Assembly: GCF_033096465.1 (NCBI RefSeq)
Contig: NZ_AP028156.1
Span: 2,126,501 to 2,190,500 of the forward strand
Length of the DNA stretch: 64,000 nt
Direction of reading: 5' to 3'
DNA from: Blautia luti
Lineage (GTDB): Bacteria > Bacillota > Clostridia > Lachnospirales > Lachnospiraceae
The position numbers and the translations under genes are program-made. Under the pieces are notes generated by a model. That model saw only the letters and a program-made list of their open reading frames with translations. It was not told the origin of the DNA and ran no database searches. Below are positions 51,920-60,920 of this stretch, one piece after another (positions within the stretch are counted from its first letter, which is position 1; every line of letters begins with the position of its first letter).

Positions 51920-52405
51920 TCATTCTGTTTTCATAGTAATATCAGCCAGTTTACCGCCAGTCACTTTCAGCAGATCTGCAAGCGGTACCTTCAATGTCAG
52001 TCCGATACGTCCGCCACTGACATAAATCTCGTCAAAGTTTTCCGCTGAAGCATCAAACACCACAGGATAGGGTTTCTTCATCCCCAGGGGGCTACAACCG
52101 CCACGGACATATCCTGTAATCTTTGTAATATCTTTTACATGGATCATATCCACAGTCTTTTCTCCCACTGCTTTGGCTGCTGCTTTTCTGTCTACTTCCT
52201 TCTCTATAGGTACTACAAACACAAAGAAGCCTCCATTTTTTCCCTCCATGACCAAAGTTTTAAACGACTGGTCATAAGGCGCTCCGATCTTGTCTGCACT
52301 GTGTAAGCCATCAATAAACTCGTCACACTCATAGGAAAAGGCTTCATATTTTACTTTTTGTCTGTCCAGCATTCTCATTGCATTCGTCTTTGCTTCTTTT
52401 GCCAT
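51920..52405 (-). CDS. ybaK: Cys-tRNA(Pro) deacylase YbaK-type
   Basis: This 161-residue single-domain editing protein hydrolyses Cys-tRNA(Pro) mis-made by prolyl-tRNA synthetase. It begins KTNAMRMLDRQKVKYEAFSY. The core FKTLVMEGKNGGFFVFVVPI, the KEVDRKAAAKAVGEKTVDM segment and the GYVRGGCSPLGMKKPYPVV loop with the family GGxSP motif are all present. The frame is open 67 codons further into the neighbouring gene, but the ATG at 52405 (MAKEAKTNAMRM) has AAAGGAC upstream and matches the family start. It follows the GGDEF/EAL gene by 16 bases. Confidence 0.93.
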   Translation of the reverse strand: MAKEAKTNAMRMLDRQKVKYEAFSYECDEFIDGLHSADKIGAPYDQSFKTLVMEGKNGGFFVFVVPIEKEVDRKAAAKAVGEKTVDMIHVKDITKITGYVRGGCSPLGMKKPYPVVFDASAENFDEIYVSGGRIGLTLKVPLADLLKVTGGKLADITMKTE

Positions 52406-52421
52406 TGTTTTTTGTCCTTTC

Positions 52422-55400
52422 TCAGTTCTCAGCTGCCTGTTCCACGGGAATTCCCGGGTGGAATCTCTGTAGATCATCCAGAAGTCTGTGATAACCCTCC
52501 AGGGTAATGATCGTACCAGATTCTGTTGTTTTGGTTCCCACACAGCGAACCCGGACCCATCCCCGTTCTGAATGCTTCCACGGATATTCCACTTCAACAG
52601 TATCACCGGTAGCGATCATGGTCTCCACTGCATTATTTACATAGCGCAGATAATCCTTATGTATCCGGCTGTTCCACTGTTCATAACATTGTGCCGGAGT
52701 CATAAAATCATCCGCTTCTATCAGTTTTCGCATATTATCGTCTGCCAGCAGTACAGATTTTCCTGTATCTTTATTGATCTTGATCTGCCATAAGCCAAGT
52801 CCTGATACAGAAAGAATATCATGATCCAGTTTCTTCTCCACCAGTTGATGAAGACGGGTGTGCAGATCCCTTTTGTCCCGTTTATGACAAAGCACTTCCT
52901 GTATCAGATGGGATGCACGTTTCAGCAGTCTCATATCACCCAGTCCACTGTCTGCATCGTCCACGCTGATAAACCCGATCAGTTCTTTTTCACTCCAGAT
53001 CCCGCAGAGCATGCAGGTAGAAATATTCTGCATCTTCAATCCTCTCCACAGTACGTTTTCTTTCTCTCTGTATTCCTCTGTACTGCTGATGCAGACTGCT
53101 TTTTCCCTGCTCAACAGTTCTACCCACGGTTCCATATTACGGGAAGTGGTAAGTTCAAAATACCGTTTCTTGTCCATGATCCCTTTGTCATGATATGCCA
53201 GAACATCCTGCCAGACATCCAGCTGCTCATCGTGAAGGAACAAGCACACCCTGTCTGCCTGATAAAATCTGCCTGCAAAATCCAGAATTCCTTTCATCAG
53301 ATCCGGCTCCGACTGTTTCTCCGCAGCCATTGCATACATATTCACAATCTGTTCCAGTGTATAAGTCTCTGTACTGAATTTCTCTGCCAAAAGGCGGCTG
53401 TCCTCATCCAGCGGCCAGGCAACCACCAGTTTCATATCTCTTCCATCCCATTTTATGATCTTCTCCCTGACACCCATATGTTCTCCACAGAATTCATAGA
53501 GCATTTTCCCTGTAAAATGTTCCTCCTTATCAGCTCCATCTACATTTATCATACAGCCTGTACACTTTTTGGTACCTCCGGAAAATACCTGATAACACTT
53601 GGCGCCGAAATAATTATACACTCCTGTAAATTTCCTGGCTGCATCATTCATGAAATAAACTTCCAGACTGTCCATATCCACAAGATAGATCACCTCTTCC
53701 AGATGATCCAGCAACCTGCGGTATTCAAACTGTTCCTCTGTCAAAGCTATAGAAGAAAACCGTTCTTTTTCCTTCTGATTTTTCTCATGGCTCTGACTCA
53801 GCCGCTGTATCAGATGTACATACTCTTCACTTGGCATAAGACAGGTTTTCTCAAATTCCTCTGCAGGCATAGGTCTTCCGAAGAGAAATCCCTGGATCAG
53901 TTCCGGAAACAGGCTGTCCAGACACCGAAGTTCTTCCTCATCTTCCACACCCTCACAGCAGACGCGAATCTGCGCGCTGTGTGTCAGCTCCAGCATATTA
54001 CTCAGCAGTCTGTAATTGTAGGCGCTTTTCTGAATCTGGCGGACAAAACAGCGGTCTATTTTTACCTCATCGATTTCCAGCCCTTTCAGATAGCTTAAAG
54101 AAGAATAGCCCGTGCCGAAATCATCTATGGAGATATGCATTCCCTTATTTCTCCAGCTGTAAAAAATATCATTGAAATAATTATAGTTCTGAAGCTGCAT
54201 GCTTTCCGTTATTTCAACAGTAATCAGATTTCCCGGAAGATCTGCTTCTTTTGCGGCTTCGATCACATCATCCACAATAGTCCTTTCCTGAAGCTGAACA
54301 TAAGACACATTTACGCTGATATTAAAATCTTTTTTTATCCTGCGCCATTTTGCACATTGTTCAAATGCCTGTTTCATTACCCATTTTCCTACCGGGACGA
54401 TCAGGCCGCTCTGCTCCAGCACAGGAATAAACACTACAGGAGACATAAACCCAAATTTCTTCGAATGATAACGCAAAAGAGCTTCTGCTCCATGAAGTTC
54501 ATATTCATTGGATGTCACCTGCGGCTGATAATACAGTTCAAAACCCTCGAATCCATTACGGATACTTTCCCGCATTTCCTGACGCAGCTCAATTCTGGAA
54601 AGAGTCTTATTATAATCTTCAGATGAAAAATATACCATCCTGTTCTTACCGTCTTCTTTGGCCCGGGTCATGGCATTATCAGCATAGCTTATCAGAATAT
54701 TAATATCTGTCTCCTTTTCAAAAGGATAGCAGACCACACCTGCCGAAAATGTACACAGAAAATCCATCCTGTCCTGGATCTGCTGAAAGAATCCTTCGGT
54801 CTCTTTTCTGCTTCGTCCCATCAGGTCTACAGCAAAATGATCTCCGTCCAGTCTGTAGATGGTTTCATCTTCTCCCTTCATCCTGTCCAGTATTTCGGCA
54901 ATTTGTTTGAGTACCTTATTCCCATAGGAACGCCCCATCCTCTGATTCACGTCACGGAATCCGTCAATTCCCAGTACCATCAGATGTCCCCGTCTTCCCC
55001 GGGCAATATTTTTTCCCATATCCTCCAGCATTTTATTATAGTTGCGAAGGCCGGTAAGCATATCTATTTTCTCTGCCAGCACTCTTCTTGAGAGACACCC
55101 CATTACCATAAACGGCTGATGTCTGTCATTGCGGACTGCTTTTCCCCGGCCATTGATCCAGCATTTTTTGCCAAACTGATCCAGGTACCGGAAATCCACA
55201 TCTACCATGCTTTCATTTCCGTCTGCTATATTCCCAAGCAGGCGAAGCAGACGCTCTTTATCTCTGCTGTAGATCATGTCTTTCAGAGTCTGCAGACGAT
55301 ATGTATAGATATCATCCCGTCTCTTCTCATAATCTTTATTGATCTCCTTTGCAAAATGCACTACGTTTTCCCTGATATCCCACACAAAAAAATGGTCATT

Positions 55401-55472
55401 TGTAGATTCATTCAGAAATGAAAGCATTTTATAATAATCTTCCACAAACTTTCTGTCATCTGCGTATGCCAT
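52422..55472 (-). CDS. PAS-GGDEF-EAL-PAS-GAF-PAS protein, probable c-di-GMP phosphodiesterase
   Basis: A soluble 1016-residue signalling protein. Order: PAS-like domain (about 15-130), GGDEF (about 135-285), EAL (about 295-545), PAS-like (about 595-690), GAF-like (about 710-860) and a last PAS-like domain (about 880-1000). The GGDEF motif is changed to DGDHF (209-213), so cyclase activity is doubtful. The EAL domain keeps its key residues: GAEALLRYH, ISVNVSYVQL, VEITES, IDDFGTGYSSLSYLKG, VKIDRCFV, CEGVEDEEE and QGFLFGRPM. It should hydrolyse c-di-GMP, with the GGDEF perhaps a GTP sensor. No membrane segments. It follows the TMEM198-like gene by 56 bases. Confidence 0.9.
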   Translation of the reverse strand: MAYADDRKFVEDYYKMLSFLNESTNDHFFVWDIRENVVHFAKEINKDYEKRRDDIYTYRLQTLKDMIYSRDKERLLRLLGNIADGNESMVDVDFRYLDQFGKKCWINGRGKAVRNDRHQPFMVMGCLSRRVLAEKIDMLTGLRNYNKMLEDMGKNIARGRRGHLMVLGIDGFRDVNQRMGRSYGNKVLKQIAEILDRMKGEDETIYRLDGDHFAVDLMGRSRKETEGFFQQIQDRMDFLCTFSAGVVCYPFEKETDINILISYADNAMTRAKEDGKNRMVYFSSEDYNKTLSRIELRQEMRESIRNGFEGFELYYQPQVTSNEYELHGAEALLRYHSKKFGFMSPVVFIPVLEQSGLIVPVGKWVMKQAFEQCAKWRRIKKDFNISVNVSYVQLQERTIVDDVIEAAKEADLPGNLITVEITESMQLQNYNYFNDIFYSWRNKGMHISIDDFGTGYSSLSYLKGLEIDEVKIDRCFVRQIQKSAYNYRLLSNMLELTHSAQIRVCCEGVEDEEELRCLDSLFPELIQGFLFGRPMPAEEFEKTCLMPSEEYVHLIQRLSQSHEKNQKEKERFSSIALTEEQFEYRRLLDHLEEVIYLVDMDSLEVYFMNDAARKFTGVYNYFGAKCYQVFSGGTKKCTGCMINVDGADKEEHFTGKMLYEFCGEHMGVREKIIKWDGRDMKLVVAWPLDEDSRLLAEKFSTETYTLEQIVNMYAMAAEKQSEPDLMKGILDFAGRFYQADRVCLFLHDEQLDVWQDVLAYHDKGIMDKKRYFELTTSRNMEPWVELLSREKAVCISSTEEYREKENVLWRGLKMQNISTCMLCGIWSEKELIGFISVDDADSGLGDMRLLKRASHLIQEVLCHKRDKRDLHTRLHQLVEKKLDHDILSVSGLGLWQIKINKDTGKSVLLADDNMRKLIEADDFMTPAQCYEQWNSRIHKDYLRYVNNAVETMIATGDTVEVEYPWKHSERGWVRVRCVGTKTTESGTIITLEGYHRLLDDLQRFHPGIPVEQAAEN

Positions 55473-55528
55473 ATCCTACTACGTACGGAGCATGAACTCA
55501 TGCATCCGCTTCCTCCTTCTTCCAAAGC

Positions 55529-56227
55529 TTACAGTTCTTTTTCTTCCTCTCTTTTCTTTCTCATGCGATGCTCTTCTTCCACGTCCTCTTCTTCCTCTTC
55601 CTCATCCTCCTCTTCCTCTTCCTCTTCATGGGATTTGTTAATGGCAAACTGTATCAACATTCCCAAAACTGCAAAACCCGCACTCAGTCCGAGTCCATAA
55701 GGAAAATCTGCCAAATCCCCGATCTTCGCCAGAGAAATACCTGCCATAATGCCTCCACACAGGCTGGTACCTACAATGATAACTTCCCGGCAGTATTTCA
55801 CCGCAAGGGATCCAAGAGCGATTCCGATCAGAATGCAGGCAAAAAATACTGCCGAGCTGGTAGGACGGATAAAATAAATACTAAGTGTCCAACCAATCCC
55901 TGCTGCGAGTATAAATACACCTGCTTTATAAATCAAAAATGCAATCACTGCAAATATGATTCCAGTTACCAGAACTGCGATCATGTATGTAGATTTCGTT
56001 TCCGTTCCCATAGTATAAACACTGACAAATGCCAATGCTGCTCCTACGAAAAAGCCTCCTAACATCATCCAGAACCGCAGCAGCCTGTATCCAAGAATAC
56101 AGTTCATAATCCCGAAGATCAGGATTATTCCGAAGATCACAGTCATAAAACGATTGACTGTATCTGAACCTATAATCCTTATCCCAATATCCGTCATACT
56201 ACTCAGTAATTCTGTTATATTATTCAT
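55529..56227 (-). CDS. TMEM198/DUF4203-like membrane protein with acidic tail
   Basis: This 232-residue protein has about seven closely spaced hydrophobic segments, from RFMTVIFGIILIFGIMNCIL through GLGLSAGFAVLGMLIQFAI. It ends in a cytoplasmic-looking tail of almost uninterrupted Glu and Asp followed by a basic-acidic mix (RMRKKREEEKEL). The hydrophobic pattern with small residues (GGFFVGAALAF, GGIMAGISLAKIG) fits the TMEM198/DUF4203 group. Function unknown. GAGAGG lies six bases before the ATG. It sits between a transglutaminase-like gene and the c-di-GMP protein, probably in one operon. Confidence 0.7.
   Translation of the reverse strand: MNNITELLSSMTDIGIRIIGSDTVNRFMTVIFGIILIFGIMNCILGYRLLRFWMMLGGFFVGAALAFVSVYTMGTETKSTYMIAVLVTGIIFAVIAFLIYKAGVFILAAGIGWTLSIYFIRPTSSAVFFACILIGIALGSLAVKYCREVIIVGTSLCGGIMAGISLAKIGDLADFPYGLGLSAGFAVLGMLIQFAINKSHEEEEEEEDEEEEEEDVEEEHRMRKKREEEKEL
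55568..55628. repeat. Low-complexity (GAGGAA)-type microsatellite
   Basis: An almost pure CTTCCTCTT/GAGGAAGAA tract inside the coding region for the acidic tail of the membrane protein. It could change length by slippage; lengths not divisible by three would shift the reading frame near the C-terminus. Confidence 0.7.
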
Positions 56228-56284
56228 AATCTGCCTCTCTTTCCTGTCTTATTCTGCTCTGTTACTGTATCAGAACCGTTATAG

Positions 56285-57547
56285 TTAGAACATATAGTAC
56301 ATGGTGTGCATGGTATCCAATACACCATAATGATAAGATATCTCACTCAGGCCATGAACACTCATATAATATCTGGCAACATCCTGGATCCCGTTATTTT
56401 CTATAAGGTCTTCGTATGCTGCATCATATGCTTCCTGATTGCTGAATTTAAACCGAACTACTGCCGCATCATTATCAATCCTGAGTCTGCACAGATCCAT
56501 CACATGTTCTCTGTCATAACTGTCGAAACAGGCTCCGTTCAGTACATAAAAATTCTTATCTGTAGCTGTACATACCGGAACCGGAAATTCCTCCGAAGCA
56601 GTATAATTCTCTTCATACTCCACCGGGAAGGGACAAAGATAATCATAGATCGTAGTCTTATGTTCCACAAGATCCACAGCATCTCCTTCCAGGAAATCCG
56701 GCTGATCTCCATTGGTGGCATCTACATAATAATACTCCCCGTCCAGACGCACAATATTCCATGCATGTCCCTGTGTACTGTTTCTGGCATCTCCTTCCAC
56801 ATAAATGCAGTAGACTCCAAGTCTTTCCAAAAGATATTGAACCGCACCTGCGTATCCTGCGCACACTGCCTGTTTCTTCCAGAAAGTTCCGGCTATGCTC
56901 TGATCATCCTGTGACACCACATAGTCTGTATTATCTATAATATAGGTATATACTACCATCACTTTCTGATAATCATCTGCTTCGTCAGGAATCTGAGTTA
57001 ATACTTCCTGATATGCTTTCTCCATAGCCTGTGTAATTTGCTGCCTTTCTTCTTCTGAATATGTATATCCGGGAGAAAACTGACAGTAATCTTTCCCTTC
57101 ATAGGTGGTCTTATACACCTTCTCACGATTATGCACCCAGAACAGTTCCGGATGATCCTTCAGCACTGCATGATAGATCCTGTCTGTTTCTTCATTACCG
57201 GATACAGACAGATAAAATTTATCATGAAATCCCCGGATCCCCTCCAGGATCTCTCTGTATGCTTTCTGCTCATTCTCATTCAGCAGACCAAAATAGTATT
57301 CCAGATGCCCCTCATCTGCGTCTGCCGTCTGTTGTTTCCTGAGTTCCTTTACCTCCTGCGGCTCACCGGAAACTGCTTCCTGAATTTTCTGTATCAGCGT
57401 ATCCTCTTCTGCTGAATTTTCTCCTGTCAAGCTTGCTGTATTCGAAACAGGTCTGTCTTCCAGATTCCCCAGAAGGAAAAATATTCCCACTGTTATCAGC
57501 AGAACTACTGTTATGATCCGCAGTGCAGGAGATCTCCTTCTTTTCAT
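56285..57547 (-). CDS. Transglutaminase-like domain protein, membrane-anchored
   Basis: This 420-residue protein has an N-terminal anchor (ALRIITVVLLITVGIFFLLG) and a transglutaminase-like fold toward the middle. The Cys is in KQAVCAGYAGAVQYLLERLG, the His in STQGHAWNIVRLDGEYYYV and the Asp in VDATNGDQP, giving a complete Cys-His-Asp triad. Such proteins act as proteases or amidases at the cell envelope; the substrate is unknown. The ATG at 57562 contains part of the ribosome site GAGGA for the ATG at 57547, so the later start is preferred. It is probably the first gene of the unit running to ybaK. Confidence 0.85.
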   Translation of the reverse strand: MKRRRSPALRIITVVLLITVGIFFLLGNLEDRPVSNTASLTGENSAEEDTLIQKIQEAVSGEPQEVKELRKQQTADADEGHLEYYFGLLNENEQKAYREILEGIRGFHDKFYLSVSGNEETDRIYHAVLKDHPELFWVHNREKVYKTTYEGKDYCQFSPGYTYSEEERQQITQAMEKAYQEVLTQIPDEADDYQKVMVVYTYIIDNTDYVVSQDDQSIAGTFWKKQAVCAGYAGAVQYLLERLGVYCIYVEGDARNSTQGHAWNIVRLDGEYYYVDATNGDQPDFLEGDAVDLVEHKTTIYDYLCPFPVEYEENYTASEEFPVPVCTATDKNFYVLNGACFDSYDREHVMDLCRLRIDNDAAVVRFKFSNQEAYDAAYEDLIENNGIQDVARYYMSVHGLSEISYHYGVLDTMHTMYYMF

Positions 57548-57660
57548 CCTGCAATTCCTCATTTCTATTTCTATATTTTTCTCATTCTGCTGTGTTCCAT
57601 TATATCCTAAATATGTTCACATTGTAAACACAGAACAGGGAATTTTCAAACAATTGTTCA

Positions 57661-57692
57661 AAAAAGGGAGGCCGAAATTTTCTGCCTCCCTG
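57661..57692 (-). terminator. Intrinsic terminator after the NlpC/P60 gene
   Basis: On the minus strand CAGGGAGGC pairs with GCCTCCCT and is followed by TTTTTTG, 18 bases after the stop codon. Confidence 0.9.
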
Positions 57693-57709
57693 GTGAATTA
57701 ATTCATATA

Positions 57710-59614
57710 TTATTCTGGTTTAAATACAGTCACATCACCTTTTGAAAGATCGATCTTTCCTGAAGATACAGATGTTATGCTGCTTTCACTGGAAAAGTCT
57801 TCCTGTGCTGAGATCAGACTGTTGTCTGTGGAGCCGTCTGTCAGACCGTTGCCTCTTAATACATTCTGCAGCGTATTGCTTACTGCTACATTGCTTGTGA
57901 AAATATCACTGCCGGATGTAATAGCAGAGCCACTGTTCTGCATTTCCTGCTGCTGTTCTTCTGTCGGATAGAAGGACGGCTGACGAATATAACGGAAACT
58001 TGCACTGTATGCTTCTCCAACAGTAACTCCGTTCTTACCAGAAGAACAATGTACAGCGATCCAGTCGCCTGCATCAGTCTTTCCGCAAAGGATACCTACA
58101 TGGTTATCACTGCCAGCTTCCGGTCCCTTCTGGAATACCAGATCACCAGGCTGTGCATCTGCCTCACTGACTACATTGGCTTTCTCCCACTGATCTGAGG
58201 TTCCGTCACCTACCACATCCTGCATACCCTGATTCTGATATCCATTGATCACTGCCCAGGTTACAAATCCGCTGCAGTCCAGACCATATGCACGAAGTGT
58301 GCCTGTGCTTTTGCTTCCTTCTGCAGAAACCATCTCTGTCGCTCCCCAGCTTGGGTCAACACCCAGAACTGTGGACTTGCCACCCCAGAAATATCCTACC
58401 TTGCCCACCAGTGAATAGGCTGCTGAAATAACATTTACTCTCTCTTCAGAGACATCATCTCCTACGCTTTCACGGACAAATCCTTTGGAAGCAGTTACTA
58501 CTGCGCAGAGAAGTTCACAGTCTGTTTCTACGTATTTCTTAAGAATCTTACGGTCTTTTTTGGAAATTTTATTCTTCTTGATATAATAGTTGATCTTACG
58601 GTTTCCATAAGTAACATGTGTAATATTCTGCTTGTCCCTGACTACAGGATTCATCTGTGCGAAGATCTCTGCCAGTGCTCCCTTGCAGGAAGAATCCAGT
58701 TTATATTCCGTCTGTCCTGCCTTGTTCTGCTGGTATACATAAACAGCCAGAATATCCTGCCAGTTTCTTACCAGAAGACCGTCTGCAGAAGTAGTTGTTT
58801 TACTGTTCTCAGCATCACTTACATCTGTAAGTTTATTTTTTTCTTTATATTCTTTCTCAATTTCATCCATCACAGATGCGAAATCATCAGAAAAAGTAAG
58901 ATTATAATTCTTCTTCAGGCTATCCAGATAGAAATCCTTGCCTGCATGAATGTTCGAAGCATAATATACAGGTGTTCCTGTCTGAGCTGTGGCTGAAAAT
59001 GAATTATTGTTCGCAGGTTCCTGTTTTTTCTGTTCCTCCAATGCCGCGATGGAAGCCTCCATCTCAGTCAAAAGATTATAATTGGAAACCTGGGCTTTCT
59101 CCTCGACTGTCAGTGTTTCATAGGCAGCGCGGATACTCTGTACTATAGATTTCTTCTCCAGTGTGATCGTCTGTTCGTGAAGAGCATTGATCCTGTCTAT
59201 TATATCCTGCGCACTCTTTGTAATCAGATTTCCCGGGGTCGGGGTCGGAGTTACAGGTTCCGGAGTTGGAGTCGGGGTATCCGGGACTGGCGTCGGCGTC
59301 GGAGTATCCGGAACTGGCGTCGGCGTCGGAGTATCCGGAACCGGGGTTGGCGTTGGAGTATCCGGAACCGGGGTTGGCGTTGGAGTATCCGGAACTGGCG
59401 TCGGCGTTGGGGTATCTGGATCCGGTTCCGGCGTTGGGGCATCCGGTTCTGAATCTCCGCCATCTGTAAATTCATCTCCAGAGGAGTCAAATTCATCAGA
59501 GCTGACTACTTCTGCATCTGCGTCAGCTGCTGCAAGAACAGATGCCGGTCCTGACAATGCCATACCGGTCATTAATGTCATACACAAAAGTTTAGTAAGA
59601 TACTTATTCTTCAT
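57710..59614 (-). CDS. Secreted NlpC/P60 (C40) peptidoglycan hydrolase with Pro-Thr repeat
   Basis: This protein of about 634 residues has a signal peptide (KYLTKLLCMTLMTGMALSG...SVLAAAD) and an acidic stretch. A Pro-Thr-rich repeat of PDTPTPTPV units follows, then a helical region and a C-terminal NlpC/P60 domain. The catalytic Cys is in AYGLDCSGFVTWAV, the His in SDNHVGILCG and the third residue in WIAVHCSSG. It should cleave peptide stems in the wall; the repeat is probably a wall-spanning spacer. The start is uncertain: the ATG at 59614 gives a compact signal peptide but has its GGGAG 12 bases away. An ATG at 59647 with GGGGAG six bases upstream is equally plausible. Confidence 0.9.
   Translation of the reverse strand: MKNKYLTKLLCMTLMTGMALSGPASVLAAADADAEVVSSDEFDSSGDEFTDGGDSEPDAPTPEPDPDTPTPTPVPDTPTPTPVPDTPTPTPVPDTPTPTPVPDTPTPTPVPDTPTPTPEPVTPTPTPGNLITKSAQDIIDRINALHEQTITLEKKSIVQSIRAAYETLTVEEKAQVSNYNLLTEMEASIAALEEQKKQEPANNNSFSATAQTGTPVYYASNIHAGKDFYLDSLKKNYNLTFSDDFASVMDEIEKEYKEKNKLTDVSDAENSKTTTSADGLLVRNWQDILAVYVYQQNKAGQTEYKLDSSCKGALAEIFAQMNPVVRDKQNITHVTYGNRKINYYIKKNKISKKDRKILKKYVETDCELLCAVVTASKGFVRESVGDDVSEERVNVISAAYSLVGKVGYFWGGKSTVLGVDPSWGATEMVSAEGSKSTGTLRAYGLDCSGFVTWAVINGYQNQGMQDVVGDGTSDQWEKANVVSEADAQPGDLVFQKGPEAGSDNHVGILCGKTDAGDWIAVHCSSGKNGVTVGEAYSASFRYIRQPSFYPTEEQQQEMQNSGSAITSGSDIFTSNVAVSNTLQNVLRGNGLTDGSTDNSLISAQEDFSSESSITSVSSGKIDLSKGDVTVFKPE
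59235..59430. repeat. 27-bp tandem repeat encoding PDTPTPTPV units
   Basis: Five or so copies of a 27-base unit (plus strand AGTATCCGGAACTGGCGTCG and following) in frame within the NlpC/P60 gene. Copies differ mainly at third codon positions (CGTCGGCGTC versus GGTTGGCGTT), so the array is old or under selection. Copy number may vary between strains. Confidence 0.9.
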
Positions 59615-59699
59615 ATATTTAAAATGCTCCCTTCTTTCCGTAGACATGTCTTTCTCCCCTGTATGTAAGACATGATGCACAAAAAATTCAACTAGTCTC

Positions 59700-59728
59700 A
59701 TTCTAGCATAATCATACTTTGAAATCAA
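59700..59728 (-). promoter_or_regulatory. Promoter of the NlpC/P60 gene
   Basis: On the minus strand, TTGATT (59723-59728), 17 bases and TAGAAT (59700-59705). It rules out the frame's most upstream ATG at 59737 as the start. No WalR-like box is seen here. Confidence 0.6.
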
Positions 59729-59835
59729 CATCTGCAAATGGATAACTTCCTCATTTATCCAGATTTCATGTTTTATTCACATTTCTAAATGAAAAGTTTT
59801 ATCATTGGAAAGTTATACATTTCTATTCACGGAAA

Positions 59836-59869
59836 CAGGCTGCCGGAAACTTTTCTCTCCGGCAGCCTG
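59836..59869. terminator. Hairpin between the phospholipase-like and NlpC/P60 genes
   Basis: CAGGCTGCCGG and CCGGCAGCCTG form a perfect 11-bp stem with a 12-base loop. It lies 29 bases after the stop codon of the phospholipase-like gene; on the minus strand only TTT follows, so termination may be partial. Confidence 0.7.
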
Positions 59870-59897
59870 TCGTTATTTTATTAGTAATTTCACCCTT

Positions 59898-60485
59898 TCA
59901 GGCCGGCTGACTCATCAGTACAAATTCCTGACCAACACATAGTTGCACAAGGCCCTGTATTACCTGAAAACACATATTCAGGATATACTTTATGTCTTCC
60001 TCCACACATCGAAGTTTATTGAGATACCGCTCATGGCTGGCTTCAATATAATCGATCAGTGCGGCAAAGGTGCTGAACCGGATAGCCGGTTCCAGATATC
60101 TGTGCGCTTCTCCTCGCTGTATGCAGGATTTCAGCTCGTTTTTAAGTATTTTCTCATAATGATTATGCTGTGCAAGACTGCCTGTATATGTTTTATTGTG
60201 AGGAAAGGTAAAATAATCCGCCATATAGTGAATCACTTCGCCAAAACGACGCCAGTAAACTCTCTGATTGCTCTCTTCCAACCGGGTATCCACCAGTTCT
60301 TTCATCTGTGCCTTGACATCCTCAAAAGTTCCGAAGAACTCATGGCGTCTGGTGATAAAAGACGGCTTGATATCCGGAAGAATACTTCCAAAGCAGAAAG
60401 CCTTTCTGTGAGATTGAAGGCTCGCAGTATCTGGCATCTGGTCCGCAAGATATCTTGCTAATAAAATATGTGATTTTTTACGCAA
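59898..60485 (-). CDS. Zinc-dependent phospholipase C family protein
   Basis: This 195-residue protein fits the zinc-dependent phospholipase C (PF00882-like) family: RKKSHILLARYLADQM with an early His, AFCFGSILPDIKPSFITRRHEF, EVIHYMADYFTFPHNKTY and LAQHNHYEKILKNEL. The many His and Asp residues are likely zinc ligands. No signal peptide is visible, unlike secreted clostridial toxins, so a housekeeping or intracellular role is more likely. The start is a TTG at 60485 with AGAGG seven bases upstream; no ATG fits. It has its own promoter. Confidence 0.82.
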   Translation of the reverse strand: MRKKSHILLARYLADQMPDTASLQSHRKAFCFGSILPDIKPSFITRRHEFFGTFEDVKAQMKELVDTRLEESNQRVYWRRFGEVIHYMADYFTFPHNKTYTGSLAQHNHYEKILKNELKSCIQRGEAHRYLEPAIRFSTFAALIDYIEASHERYLNKLRCVEEDIKYILNMCFQVIQGLVQLCVGQEFVLMSQPA

Positions 60486-60537
60486 TTCTTTTCCTCTTTC
60501 TTTCTGTGAGAATTGTTAACTTCAACCAACAAAACTT

Positions 60538-60566
60538 ACTATAGCAGATTTACATAAGATTTTCAA
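60538..60566 (-). promoter_or_regulatory. Promoter of the phospholipase-like gene
   Basis: On the minus strand, TTGAAA (60561-60566), 17 bases and TATAGT (60538-60543). Confidence 0.65.
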
Positions 60567-60585
60567 TGCTTTCTTCACAGCTTTT

Positions 60586-60825
60586 TTATTTCTTTTGTGA
60601 AAGATCCATGAACTGACTGAGCAGTTCCAGATCCCCTGCTTTTACTTTCAGATTGGTTTCCAGCCGTTCTCCTTCCGGAGTTACATAAGAAATCTCCAGG
60701 ATACTTCCTTCCCGGATTCCCTTTCTGGAAACAGCTCTGCAGAAAGCCGGAAATTTCGGGTGATTTCGTTTAAAGGTATTCCATGCATTGGTAATTTTTA
60801 ACATACTTCCTATATTCATGGGCAT
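60586..60825 (-). CDS. Conserved-looking small protein of unknown function
   Basis: This 79-residue protein begins MPMNIGSMLKITNAWNTFKR and contains a compact predicted domain (GSILEISYVTPEGERLETNL) ending DLELLSQFMDLSQKK. It has no signal peptide or membrane segment. I do not recognise the family. GGAGG eight bases before the ATG at 60825 is a strong ribosome site and supports a real gene; the ATG two codons later is possible. It lies 95 bases after the neighbouring small gene on the same strand. Confidence 0.7.
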   Translation of the reverse strand: MPMNIGSMLKITNAWNTFKRNHPKFPAFCRAVSRKGIREGSILEISYVTPEGERLETNLKVKAGDLELLSQFMDLSQKK

Positions 60826-60920
60826 TTTACCTACCTCCTTTTTGCTTTTATCTTCTGTCGCATTTATATCGACTTGATTATACATAAAAAAGGGGCTGTT
60901 GTATATGCCTTATTTTTCTG

